Source: Belliella filtrata (GTDB lineage: Bacteria > Bacteroidota > Bacteroidia > Cytophagales > Cyclobacteriaceae). From it: 64,000 bases of DNA. How positions within the stretch are numbered: position 1 is the first letter of the stretch; the number at the start of each line of letters is the position of its first letter. The notes under the pieces were generated by a model. It was not told the origin of the DNA. It did no database searches and saw nothing but the letters and a program-made list of their open reading frames with translations. Below, piece after piece: positions 45,569-53,364 of this stretch. The position numbers and the translations under genes were made by a program. The stretch lies in assembly GCF_022549775.1 (NCBI RefSeq), contig NZ_JAKZGP010000007.1, forward strand, positions 48,714 to 112,713. The letters are read 5' to 3'.

Positions 45569-45593
45569 GACAATTTTAAATTTTTAATATTTG
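45566..45593 (+). promoter_or_regulatory. Candidate promoter of the 16-kb surface-protein/RHS operon
   Basis: TTTG at 45566-45569 and AATATTTG at 45586-45593 (one mismatch to TAnnTTTG) resemble a Bacteroidota -33/-7 pair, although the 16-bp spacing is a little short. A start near 45600 would put the following 16-bp hairpin inside the 5' leader. Confidence 0.4.
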
Positions 45594-45624
45594 TCGAGTA
45601 TCTATTAGTTTCAAAATGTAAATG

Positions 45625-45663
45625 TTGTAAGTTAAGCTCATTTTGTTTGAGCTTAACTTACAA
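45625..45663 (+). promoter_or_regulatory. Leader stem-loop upstream of the surface-protein operon
   Basis: TTGTAAGTTAAGCTCA (45625-45640) and TGAGCTTAACTTACAA (45648-45663) are perfect 16-bp complements around a 7-base loop. It is not followed by a T-run, so it is not a simple terminator. It lies 62 bp before the first ATG of the operon. Confidence 0.6.
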
Positions 45664-45725
45664 GCAAGGTATTGATGATTGGATTGGCTAGTAGCAATTA
45701 ACTCACATCAATAAAAATTGCATTT

Positions 45726-46544
45726 ATGCGTTTAAAACTCATTTATACTAATAGTAGTTGGTTACTTTTTACAATCATAGGGTTGGTAGCCATAAATTTT
45801 AATTTAATTGCTCAAAATAATATTTACCCTACTTCTGGAAGTGTCGGTATTGGAACGACTGCCCCGATTTCAAATTCTAATTATTCAATTCTTGACATCA
45901 AAGGTAAATCGGTAACTCAAGGAGGGTACATCCAGCTGTCAACCTCAAATAATTCTGGACAAATCAGAATATTCTGTACAAATGACAGGTTGCTTTTTGA
46001 TCTGCAGAAAGAGGGCATGTATTTTCAACATAGAAATGCCTCAGGGCAACAAATATATAGACTCAACCAGAATGGATCGGCAACTTGGAATGGAAATGCA
46101 TCAAGTTACACAGAATTGAATTCCAATGCAAGCGGTCAATACCTTAGACAATATGCAAATAATGGAACAAGTCAGAGTTGGCTGATTAGAGGATACTCAA
46201 GTGGGGGAGTACAGGCTATTTTCAATGATGGAGGTATTGATGTAAATGGTGTTGTAAAAGCTAAAGAAGTAAAAGTGACTTTGTCAGGATGGCCAGATTA
46301 TGTGTTTTCGCCTGGTTATGATCTGATGTCTTTGAATGCAACAGAGGAATTTATATTGAAAAATGGGCATTTACCTAATGTACCATCATTAAATCAGGTA
46401 ATCCAAGATGGGGTCTCATTAGGGGATATGAGTAGGATTTTGCTAGAGAAAATTGAGGAATTAACACTTTATTTAATACAGAAAGATAAAGAGTTGGAGG
46501 TCATGAAGTTGAAAATTGAAGTTTTAGAAAATTTAAATAATTAA
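45726..46544 (+). CDS. Tandem secreted fibre-like protein 1 of 7
   Basis: A 272-residue exported protein. A signal peptide (IGLVAINFNLIAQ) precedes YPTSGSVGIGTTAP, the repeat-like opening of this family. The middle (about 50-170) has short beta-rich segments with many N, S and G residues. Residues about 171-253 form the shared 83-residue module (IDVNGVVKAKEVKV, WPDYVF, GHLPNVPS, LLEKIEELTLYLIQK), followed by a short coiled coil. This copy of the module is one of the two most divergent. The build resembles phage tail-fibre or S74-chaperone-like proteins; function unknown. The next gene starts 2 bp after its stop. Confidence 0.75.
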   Translation: MRLKLIYTNSSWLLFTIIGLVAINFNLIAQNNIYPTSGSVGIGTTAPISNSNYSILDIKGKSVTQGGYIQLSTSNNSGQIRIFCTNDRLLFDLQKEGMYFQHRNASGQQIYRLNQNGSATWNGNASSYTELNSNASGQYLRQYANNGTSQSWLIRGYSSGGVQAIFNDGGIDVNGVVKAKEVKVTLSGWPDYVFSPGYDLMSLNATEEFILKNGHLPNVPSLNQVIQDGVSLGDMSRILLEKIEELTLYLIQKDKELEVMKLKIEVLENLNN

Positions 46545-46546
46545 AG

Positions 46547-47461
46547 ATGTTTCGATTTGTTTTTTCAATCCTATGCTATGTATTTGCTTTTAATGCTTAC
46601 TGTCAAACAAATATTCATGGAAATTACAAAGCAGTAACAATTCCCTTAGATCAGAACGTTCCATACACTAAAACTTTGATCCTGCTACATGAAATTTATA
46701 ATGGTACAGATTTGCCAAATAATTTTGTCGTTGGTTCCATTTTAGCAATGCGTGGAGATATAAACGCAATGCATCGTTTGAATGTTATGCAAATAAACTC
46801 TGGATCTGCGTACAGGAGTTTTGTTGCGTCATTAGATTCTCATGATCATGATGTGACAGGGTGGAAACTTAAAACCTGCTTTTATAATGGTAAAAAATAT
46901 ATGGCCTTAGATGTTCCTTACCTCCCTCAACAACATACTCTTGGATTTCAATTTGTAGGATGGGCAAACTCAAGTGGAGAGGAATTAAAGGTTGTGACAT
47001 ATGAAATGAATGGCATTGCTCAAAATCAAGATAAGCTTAGTGCTGTAATTGACTATGTCTCCACAGCAGTTTCTAGACGTGAAATTGACAAGTTTTTCAT
47101 TAAAGGTAACCTCGGTATAGGGACAAATGTTCTCAATAACAAACTTGAAGTCAACGGTACCATCCGAGCCAAGGAAGTAAAGCTGGAAGCCACCAACTGG
47201 CCAGATTATGTTTTTGGAAATGACCACGAATTGATGCCATTGGAAGAAGTATATGCCTTTATCGAGGAAAATGCACATTTACCTGGTTTGAAGTCAGCTA
47301 AAGAATATGAGGATGAAGGGGTGAATATGCTGGAAATGAACCAGAAGTTGTTGGAAAAGGTGGAAGAGTTGACGCTGTATACCATAAGTCAAGAGAGGAA
47401 ATTAAGAAATGTGGAGGCCGAGGTAGAATTATTGAAACTACTGATAAAAGAAAAATTATGA
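46547..47461 (+). CDS. Tandem secreted fibre-like protein 2 of 7
   Basis: A 304-residue exported protein with signal peptide MFRFVFSILCYVFAFNAYC. Unlike its neighbours it lacks the opening GxVGIGT after the signal; the middle instead has a jelly-roll-like sequence (VPYTKTLILLHEIYNG, HDVTGWKLKTCFYNGKKYMA) before NLGIGTNVLNNKLEV. The shared module lies at residues about 200-282 (NGTIRAKEVKLEATNWPDYV, GHLPGLKSAKEYEDEG), followed by a coiled coil. Its stop overlaps the next ATG by 4 bp (ATGA). Confidence 0.75.
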   Translation: MFRFVFSILCYVFAFNAYCQTNIHGNYKAVTIPLDQNVPYTKTLILLHEIYNGTDLPNNFVVGSILAMRGDINAMHRLNVMQINSGSAYRSFVASLDSHDHDVTGWKLKTCFYNGKKYMALDVPYLPQQHTLGFQFVGWANSSGEELKVVTYEMNGIAQNQDKLSAVIDYVSTAVSRREIDKFFIKGNLGIGTNVLNNKLEVNGTIRAKEVKLEATNWPDYVFGNDHELMPLEEVYAFIEENAHLPGLKSAKEYEDEGVNMLEMNQKLLEKVEELTLYTISQERKLRNVEAEVELLKLLIKEKL

Positions 47462-48363
47462 AAAAAGTCTGTACACTACTTTGTTTGGTGCTCTTATTTC
47501 TACCAGGCTATCTTTTTGGGCAAAGCAATACTTTTCCTACTAATGGAAACATAGGGATTGGAACATTAACGCCAACACGTAAACTAGAAGTAATTGGAGA
47601 AATTGGCACAAACTCTAATTTAGTCACTTCAAATCCAGCTAATAATGGCGCAGTGTCTTTCCTTGGTTGGATGAATAATATAGCAAGGATAAGGATTGGA
47701 GGAATTGGGGAGGGGGCTGCAAATGGCTTAGATATCCAAACTATAGCAGACGTAAGTCTAATGCGGTTGCTTCATAATGGGAATGTGGGAATAGGAACAA
47801 CATCTCCAGCATATAAGCTTGACATTTCTTCAGGTGATTTGCCAGGGGTAAGAATAGGACCTAATTCCTTTTATGGGGAGAGTCTTTTTTTGGGAGGCTG
47901 GACTACAAACGTAACTTCTTCAAGAATTGCTACTTCCAATGGTAATCTTCATCTAGACAGTAAACTAGGTAGAAATATTTATCTAAATCATTATCATAAT
48001 GGAAATATAATTGTCGGGGCTGGAACTAGTAAGGGCAATGTCGGAATTGGCGTTACTGTTCCCACACACCGCCTTGAAGTTAACGGCATCATTCGAGCCA
48101 AGGAGGTGAAACTAGAAGCCACCAACTGGCCAGATTATGTATTTGAAAAAGATTATGAGTTAATGCCATTGGAAAAGGTCAAATCCTATATAGATCAGAA
48201 AGGACATCTACCTGGTCTGAAGACGGCAAGGGAGTATGATGAAGAAGGGGTGAGTATACTGGAAATGAATCAGAAGCTGTTGGAGAAGGTGGAGGAGCTG
48301 ACGCTACATTTGATCGAACAGGAAAAAAGAATCAAACAGCTGGAAAGAAAGCAACAAAATTGA
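47458..48363 (+). CDS. Tandem secreted fibre-like protein 3 of 7
   Basis: A 301-residue exported protein with signal peptide MKKVCTLLCLVLLFLPGYLF. It contains three GNxGIGT repeats (FPTNGNIGIGTLTPT, NGNVGIGTTSPAYKL, KGNVGIGVTVPTHRL), each followed by K/RLE- or KLD-type strands, which is the sign of a repetitive fibre stem. The shared module occupies residues about 206-288, and a lysine-rich coil (EKRIKQLERKQQN) ends the chain. It overlaps the upstream gene by 4 bp and lies 6 bp before the next. Confidence 0.75.
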   Translation: MKKVCTLLCLVLLFLPGYLFGQSNTFPTNGNIGIGTLTPTRKLEVIGEIGTNSNLVTSNPANNGAVSFLGWMNNIARIRIGGIGEGAANGLDIQTIADVSLMRLLHNGNVGIGTTSPAYKLDISSGDLPGVRIGPNSFYGESLFLGGWTTNVTSSRIATSNGNLHLDSKLGRNIYLNHYHNGNIIVGAGTSKGNVGIGVTVPTHRLEVNGIIRAKEVKLEATNWPDYVFEKDYELMPLEKVKSYIDQKGHLPGLKTAREYDEEGVSILEMNQKLLEKVEELTLHLIEQEKRIKQLERKQQN

Positions 48364-48369
48364 TCTAAG

Positions 48370-49335
48370 ATGATGGCAAAAATTGTCTTAAAGTTTGTCC
48401 CCTTATTGCTTTTAGCTGTTGTTGGGGTATGTACTTCGATAGAGGCTCAGCAAAGTGGGAATATTACTGTGGGAGGGAATTTCAATACATTTTATCCAGT
48501 TACGTGGTTGGATGGAGGTTGGAGTTCCAGCCGACAGACAGAATTAGATATTGGACGCTCATTTATCCATACAAATAGCCAATTTAGAGGTTCTGTTTTG
48601 GCTTCTTTCAAATTCCATGTTACCGACTGGGGCCATCAATCACATTTCATAAATGCACACATTGTGAATAGTAATTCAGGAAATCCATTGACATTAGGCT
48701 TTATTGCTGGTTGGGAGGACTCTTCAAATGGAAATCAAAGTAGAAGGATCATCATTTGGCTTAGAGGTGGTGGGACAACATATTATTATAATGCTAATTA
48801 CAATGTTTCCCCCATTGTTTATGATGGTATTCAAAATTCATTGCCATATGTGACCCACAATGGAAGTCATACTTATAATGAGAAATCTGAAGTAGATTTA
48901 TATGTAAAAGTTTCTGGGACAGTTTTGCAACATCCCCTTCACTTAAGGGGTGGAAACAGTGCAATCATGGGAAACCTTGGTATTGGTACCACTGTTCCCA
49001 CCCACCGCCTCGAAGTCAACGGCACCATCCGAGCCAAGGAAGTAAAACTGGAAGCAATCAACTGGCCAGACTATGTCTTCGAAAAAGGTTACGAGTTGAT
49101 GCCATTAGAAGAGGTTAAATCATTTATAGATCAGAAAGGACATCTGCCGGGATTGAAGTCAGCTAAAGAATATGAGCAAGAGGGTGTAAATATGCTGGAA
49201 CTGAACCAGAAGCTACTGGAGAAGGTGGAGGAGCTGACATTACATATTTTACAACTTGAACAGAAGTTTCAAAAAGTAAATAGGTTAGAAGCTGAACTTG
49301 AATATTTAAAAAAAATAATTAGAGAGATCCCATGA
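48370..49335 (+). CDS. Tandem secreted fibre-like protein 4 of 7
   Basis: A 321-residue exported protein with a signal peptide ending SIEAQ. The middle (about 30-195) differs from all others and looks like a compact receptor-binding-type beta domain (FYPVTWLDGGWSSSRQTELD, HVTDWGHQSHFINAHIV, IIIWLRGGGTTYYYNANYN), a layout also found in phage fibre tips. NLGIGTTVPTHRLEVNG leads into the shared module at about 214-296, then a coil with EAELEYLKKIIREIP. ATGA overlap with the next gene. Confidence 0.75.
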   Translation: MMAKIVLKFVPLLLLAVVGVCTSIEAQQSGNITVGGNFNTFYPVTWLDGGWSSSRQTELDIGRSFIHTNSQFRGSVLASFKFHVTDWGHQSHFINAHIVNSNSGNPLTLGFIAGWEDSSNGNQSRRIIIWLRGGGTTYYYNANYNVSPIVYDGIQNSLPYVTHNGSHTYNEKSEVDLYVKVSGTVLQHPLHLRGGNSAIMGNLGIGTTVPTHRLEVNGTIRAKEVKLEAINWPDYVFEKGYELMPLEEVKSFIDQKGHLPGLKSAKEYEQEGVNMLELNQKLLEKVEELTLHILQLEQKFQKVNRLEAELEYLKKIIREIP

Positions 49336-50081
49336 AAAAATTTTATTCAATTATAATAATATGGCTCATACTCTTTTCAAGTAATTATTTGTATGGTCAA
49401 ACCAATAGCTTCCCTACTTCTGGAAATGTTGGGATTGGTACAGTTTCCCCCAGCTCTAAGTTGGATGTAAAAGGAGGTATTTCGGTGGAAGGTAGTAACC
49501 CGATTACTTCAGTAAATAATTTTAGAAATTCAATACAATTAATTGCGCCAGGTCACTCTGCTATTGTATTCAACCCTGGTGAAAGTACAGAATTGATGTT
49601 TGGCTTTCATACAAATGGGAATTTTTATTGGGGTACAGGCCAGAATGCTGGAAACAATTATCTGATGACGCTCAACAGACTTGGGGATCTTAGGGTGTAT
49701 CGCAATATGGGAATTGGAATAGCCCCAATATCGGGGTTTAAGCTATCGGTGAACGGTTCCATAAAAACCAAAGAAGTCAATGTCACTACTTCCGGTTGGG
49801 CGGATCATGTGTTTGAAAAAGGATACCCTTTGATAGGTCTGGAAATCCTTGAGAGTTTCATCAATTCCAATCACCATCTACCTGGAATCCCTACCGCTTC
49901 AGAAGTGGAAAATCAAGGAGTCAACCTTGGGGAAATGAATGTAAAGCTATTGGAGAAAGTAGAGGAATTGACATTATATACAATTGATCAGGAAAAAAAG
50001 ATTAAAGAACAAAATAAAGAGATCAATGACCTTAAATCGGAAATTCAGGAAATTAGGCAACTAATCGAGGGGAAATTATGA
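49332..50081 (+). CDS. Tandem secreted fibre-like protein 5 of 7
   Basis: The shortest member, 249 residues, with signal peptide MKKFYSIIIIWLILFSSNYL. FPTSGNVGIGTVSPSSKLDV opens the mature part. The shared module at about 138-220 is divergent (LSVNGSIKTKEVNVTTSGWA, DHVFEKGYPLIGLEI, HHLPGIPTASEVENQG), similar in type to member 1, and is followed by a strongly charged coil. It overlaps both neighbours by 4 bp. Confidence 0.75.
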   Translation: MKKFYSIIIIWLILFSSNYLYGQTNSFPTSGNVGIGTVSPSSKLDVKGGISVEGSNPITSVNNFRNSIQLIAPGHSAIVFNPGESTELMFGFHTNGNFYWGTGQNAGNNYLMTLNRLGDLRVYRNMGIGIAPISGFKLSVNGSIKTKEVNVTTSGWADHVFEKGYPLIGLEILESFINSNHHLPGIPTASEVENQGVNLGEMNVKLLEKVEELTLYTIDQEKKIKEQNKEINDLKSEIQEIRQLIEGKL

Positions 50082-51040
50082 GGAAAATTTTCATTATACT
50101 GTTTTTAATACAATCAGTAACACCTTCCCTTCTATTTGGACAAGCCAATACTTTTCCTTCTTCGGGAAATGTTGGAATAAGGATCACTTCCCCAAGTGTA
50201 CCACTACATGTCAATGGTGATGTACTCTTTGAACGTCAGGACAATGGAGGTAGAAATCATTTGTTGATACACTCAAACTCTGGAGGGGTATTTTTGACCA
50301 GTGATGATCCTGGAGTAAATCAAAAGGACCTTTTCATCAGGGCAAGCCCTACGGGAAATGGGCAGACGAATCGAAGTATCAGGTTTCAGACAGGGAAAAA
50401 CTCAAATGGAGACTTCATGAATAGAATGATCATTGGCGGAAATGGCAATGTAGGAATTGGGATAATAAATCCAACTACAGCACTCCATGTTAAGGGTACC
50501 ATCGCAGCCGAAGGAATGTTTTACATTAGATCTGATGACGGAAATTCTGCTGGATATATAGGTACTACAGGAGAATCAGAATCTTTAAATGGAGTCAGGA
50601 TTAATTCAAGTAGGGGAGGAGGCAAGATTGTTTTCAATACCATTGGAGGAAGTTCTTCAGAGAAAATGAGAATTACTAATGTTGGCAATGTTGGTATCGG
50701 AACCACCTTACCTACTCATAAACTCGAAGTCAATGGTGCCATTCGTGCCAAGGAGGTCAAACTGGAAGCGACCAACTGGCCAGATTATGTATTTGAAAAA
50801 GATTATCAGTTAATGCCATTGGAAGCGGTAGATACCTTTATTGTGGAATATGGCCACCTCCCTGGCTTGAAACCGGCTAAGGTTTATGAAGAAGAAGGGG
50901 TGAATATGCTGGAAATAAACCAGAAGCTCCTAGAGAAAATTGAAGAGTTAACACTTTATTTAATAGAAGAAAAAAGGCAAAGGGAAAAACTAGAGTACGA
51001 ATTAATTTTTATAAAGGAGAAGATTTTATTTAATAATTAA
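50078..51040 (+). CDS. Tandem secreted fibre-like protein 6 of 7
   Basis: A 320-residue exported protein with signal peptide and FPSSGNVGIRITSPSVPLHV, then two further repeats (NGNVGIGIINPTTALHVKG and VGNVGIGTTLPTHKLEVNG). The stem has three repeat units of about 75-110 residues. The shared module is at about 216-298, almost identical at DNA level to members 2, 3, 4 and 7 over several stretches. A coil ends in a short hydrophobic tail. The next gene starts 3 bp after its stop. Confidence 0.75.
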   Translation: MRKIFIILFLIQSVTPSLLFGQANTFPSSGNVGIRITSPSVPLHVNGDVLFERQDNGGRNHLLIHSNSGGVFLTSDDPGVNQKDLFIRASPTGNGQTNRSIRFQTGKNSNGDFMNRMIIGGNGNVGIGIINPTTALHVKGTIAAEGMFYIRSDDGNSAGYIGTTGESESLNGVRINSSRGGGKIVFNTIGGSSSEKMRITNVGNVGIGTTLPTHKLEVNGAIRAKEVKLEATNWPDYVFEKDYQLMPLEAVDTFIVEYGHLPGLKPAKVYEEEGVNMLEINQKLLEKIEELTLYLIEEKRQREKLEYELIFIKEKILFNN

Positions 51041-51043
51041 TTT

Positions 51044-51976
51044 ATGAGAAGCTTGATTTTATTAGTTGTTTTTAGTTTTGCAATCACTATGTTTTCATTT
51101 GCTCAGACAATTGAGTCTGAGTATGTAAATCCAAAGCTTTCTGGAACTGGTAACATTTACCGTTATATCCGATTTGGCAATGCAACTACATATTATGCAG
51201 GATTTATGTGGAATAATAATAGTCCAGCATATGGAAACGGGAATGATTTTTCAATTTTTACATATGGGGATAGGGACATTACAATACAAACAGGCTCAGG
51301 TAATTTCATTGTATTTCCTTCAACTGGAGGAAACATGGGGATTGGAACAACAAGTCCTTTGCGTCCTCTTCATATTAATCGTGGAAATACATGGACTGCT
51401 AGGTTTCAAAATGAAGTAGGGTATATTGACATAGGTCCAGCAAATTCTACTGGTGCTCATATTTATACGGATAGAGAAGTGTTTTATTTTAACAAAGATA
51501 TTTCACTAGTAGGCAATCCATCTAGGATAAGGGCTTATCAAACTAACTCATTTATGATAAATGTTGGGGGAAATGATAGACTTCTTATTCATAGTAATGG
51601 CAACGTTGGCATTGGCACTTTATTACCCAACCACCGCCTCGAAGTCAACGGTACCATCCGAGCCAAGGAAGTAAAGCTAGAAGCGACCAACTGGCCAGAT
51701 TATGTTTTTGGAAAAGACTATGAATTGATCCCATTGGAAGAAGTTGATGCCTTTATTGGGGAATATGGGCATCTGCCAGGATTGAAGTCGGCCAAGGTCT
51801 ATGAAGAAGAAGGGGTGAATATTCTGGAGCTGAATCAGAAGCTGTTGGAGAAGGTGGAGGAGGTAACCCTTTACCTGATCCAACAACAGAAACTGATCGA
51901 ATCACAAACTGAATTAATTAAAAATCAGCAGATCGAACTCGACCGATTGTCTGAAAAGTCTTCCAAACCAGACTGA
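51044..51976 (+). CDS. Tandem secreted fibre-like protein 7 of 7
   Basis: A 310-residue exported protein with signal peptide MRSLILLVVFSFAITMFSFA. The stem includes GGNMGIGTTSPLRPLHINRG and NGNVGIGTLLPNHRLEVNG. The shared module lies at about 199-281, followed by the longest coiled coil of the set (LIQQQKLIESQTELIKNQQI). It is the last of the array; the gene for an outer-membrane protein follows after 55 bp. Confidence 0.75.
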   Translation: MRSLILLVVFSFAITMFSFAQTIESEYVNPKLSGTGNIYRYIRFGNATTYYAGFMWNNNSPAYGNGNDFSIFTYGDRDITIQTGSGNFIVFPSTGGNMGIGTTSPLRPLHINRGNTWTARFQNEVGYIDIGPANSTGAHIYTDREVFYFNKDISLVGNPSRIRAYQTNSFMINVGGNDRLLIHSNGNVGIGTLLPNHRLEVNGTIRAKEVKLEATNWPDYVFGKDYELIPLEEVDAFIGEYGHLPGLKSAKVYEEEGVNILELNQKLLEKVEEVTLYLIQQQKLIESQTELIKNQQIELDRLSEKSSKPD

Positions 51977-52031
51977 AATAATTAATATAAGCTACAGGAA
52001 ATCATACAAACAATTGTAAAACCAACAAGCA

Positions 52032-53342
52032 TTGAAAAAGGCCATTCTCTTGATATTGTTTTTGATCAGCAGCCTCAGTGTTCAAGCTCAGCATTACGAT
52101 GTGAAGCTGTTTGACGGACGTATCAAACAAGCAGGGGTAAAGACTGATAAAATGAAACAAGAGTACCGTCAGGTCCAGAGGGAATATAAGAAATATGTAA
52201 AAGATAGGAAAAAGCAATACCATGCAAAGAAAGACAGCTTAGGGAATTATGATAGTTTAAAAAATGTGATTTCAACAGACTCTATCAAGAGGCTGTTGAG
52301 ACTCAGAGAAGAACAATATGTTTTTGTAGATAGCCTTTATAGCCTTGAGCAAATCGCTTCTTGGGACAAAGCTGAACTTAATTTGAAGAACCAATCGATA
52401 CTAATGACTAAGGAAAGGCTGGAAGGTAGGGGATACTTTTCGAAGTATGAAGCGCTAAAAGGTCAAATAGCTTCCCATAGAAGGATCATTAAGGAATATA
52501 AGGATAGTCTTTCGAATATAGACTCTCTAGACAGGGATGAGATCAATTTCAAAGTAAAACAAAAAAAAGAGGAGCTAAGCGAGGCATATGAAAGTAGGAT
52601 TGAGGCTATCACAGGTGAAATTGTAAATGATAAAACGCCTGAACTACCGGGTGGTTTCCAAAACAAGGAATTACAGAAATTCCAAAATAAACACGCTCAT
52701 TTGAAAGGTAATTTTGACGAACAAGGACTACTTCTGCTCTCTGAGGCACAGGCTGTGGATCATTTTGCAGGAAAAGAACAGGTTTTACAGGCTGCACAGG
52801 AGAAAGTGGCAGTTTTAAAGAAGAAATACAGTGAAGTTATAGATGCCGAAGACCTGTCGACTGCTACGAAAATAAATTCACTTAAAGGTGAGCCAATAAG
52901 GAATAGATTAGTCTATGGTGGTACGCTCCAGCTACATGTAGATAGAAGCACAAACCTAGATTTGAATCCGGAAATTTCCTACAGAATGAAAAAGGATTTA
53001 GAGTTTGGATTGGGAGGAACTTACAGGTTGAATGTGCATACCAAAGATCTTCCAAATGCTATCAAACAGCCAAATGTGGTAGGGTATCGTGGGTTTGTGA
53101 ATCAAAAGATTTTGAAGAGTCTATATGTGCATGGAGAGTATGAAAGTCTGTCCAATACCCTAATGACAAAAGATAGACAGCTGGGTAATATATGGTATGG
53201 CAGTTTCTTGGGGGGATTACAGAAGCGCTTTCGACTCAAAGGAAAGTCTTATGGTCAAGTGCTATTGCTCTATAATTTTCACTACAGGGAAAATCCAATG
53301 TACAACAATCCCTGGGTCTTTAGAGTGGGGTTGGTCAAATAA
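52032..53342 (+). CDS. Outer-membrane protein with long periplasmic coiled coil
   Basis: A 436-residue exported protein. It starts at TTG 52032 (MKKAILLILFLISSLSVQAQ); no ATG gives a signal peptide. Residues about 25-280 are charged and helical, with many K, E, D and R residues in heptad-like patterns (KMKQEYRQVQREYKKYVKDR). The last about 140 residues alternate in a beta-barrel-like way (YGGTLQLHVDRSTNLDLNPE, FGLGGTYRLNVHTKD) and end in VFRVGLVK. It sits between the fibre-like array and the RHS genes, so it may anchor or export one of them; that is inference. Confidence 0.6.
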   Translation: MKKAILLILFLISSLSVQAQHYDVKLFDGRIKQAGVKTDKMKQEYRQVQREYKKYVKDRKKQYHAKKDSLGNYDSLKNVISTDSIKRLLRLREEQYVFVDSLYSLEQIASWDKAELNLKNQSILMTKERLEGRGYFSKYEALKGQIASHRRIIKEYKDSLSNIDSLDRDEINFKVKQKKEELSEAYESRIEAITGEIVNDKTPELPGGFQNKELQKFQNKHAHLKGNFDEQGLLLLSEAQAVDHFAGKEQVLQAAQEKVAVLKKKYSEVIDAEDLSTATKINSLKGEPIRNRLVYGGTLQLHVDRSTNLDLNPEISYRMKKDLEFGLGGTYRLNVHTKDLPNAIKQPNVVGYRGFVNQKILKSLYVHGEYESLSNTLMTKDRQLGNIWYGSFLGGLQKRFRLKGKSYGQVLLLYNFHYRENPMYNNPWVFRVGLVK

Positions 53343-53364
53343 ATAAACTAGAAAAATTTAGAAC

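Larger units (their letters stand above)
46236..51886 (+). repeat. Seven copies of an 83-codon C-terminal module
   Basis: Copies of 249 bp lie at 46236-46484, 47144-47392, 48073-48321, 49009-49257, 49743-49991, 50723-50971 and 51638-51886. Each runs from the (L/I)(E/D/S)VNG motif to the end of the LLEK(V/I)EEL/V-T-L segment and has exactly the same length, with no insertion or deletion. Copies 2, 3, 4, 6 and 7 share long nearly identical DNA stretches (around CGAGCCAAGGA and ACTGGCCAGA); copies 1 and 5 are divergent. The sequence before the module differs in every gene. Confidence 0.85.

Noticed and set aside
46236..51886. CRISPR-like or simple tandem repeat
   Set aside because: The repeated blocks are protein-coding, kept in frame, and separated by long different coding sequence.
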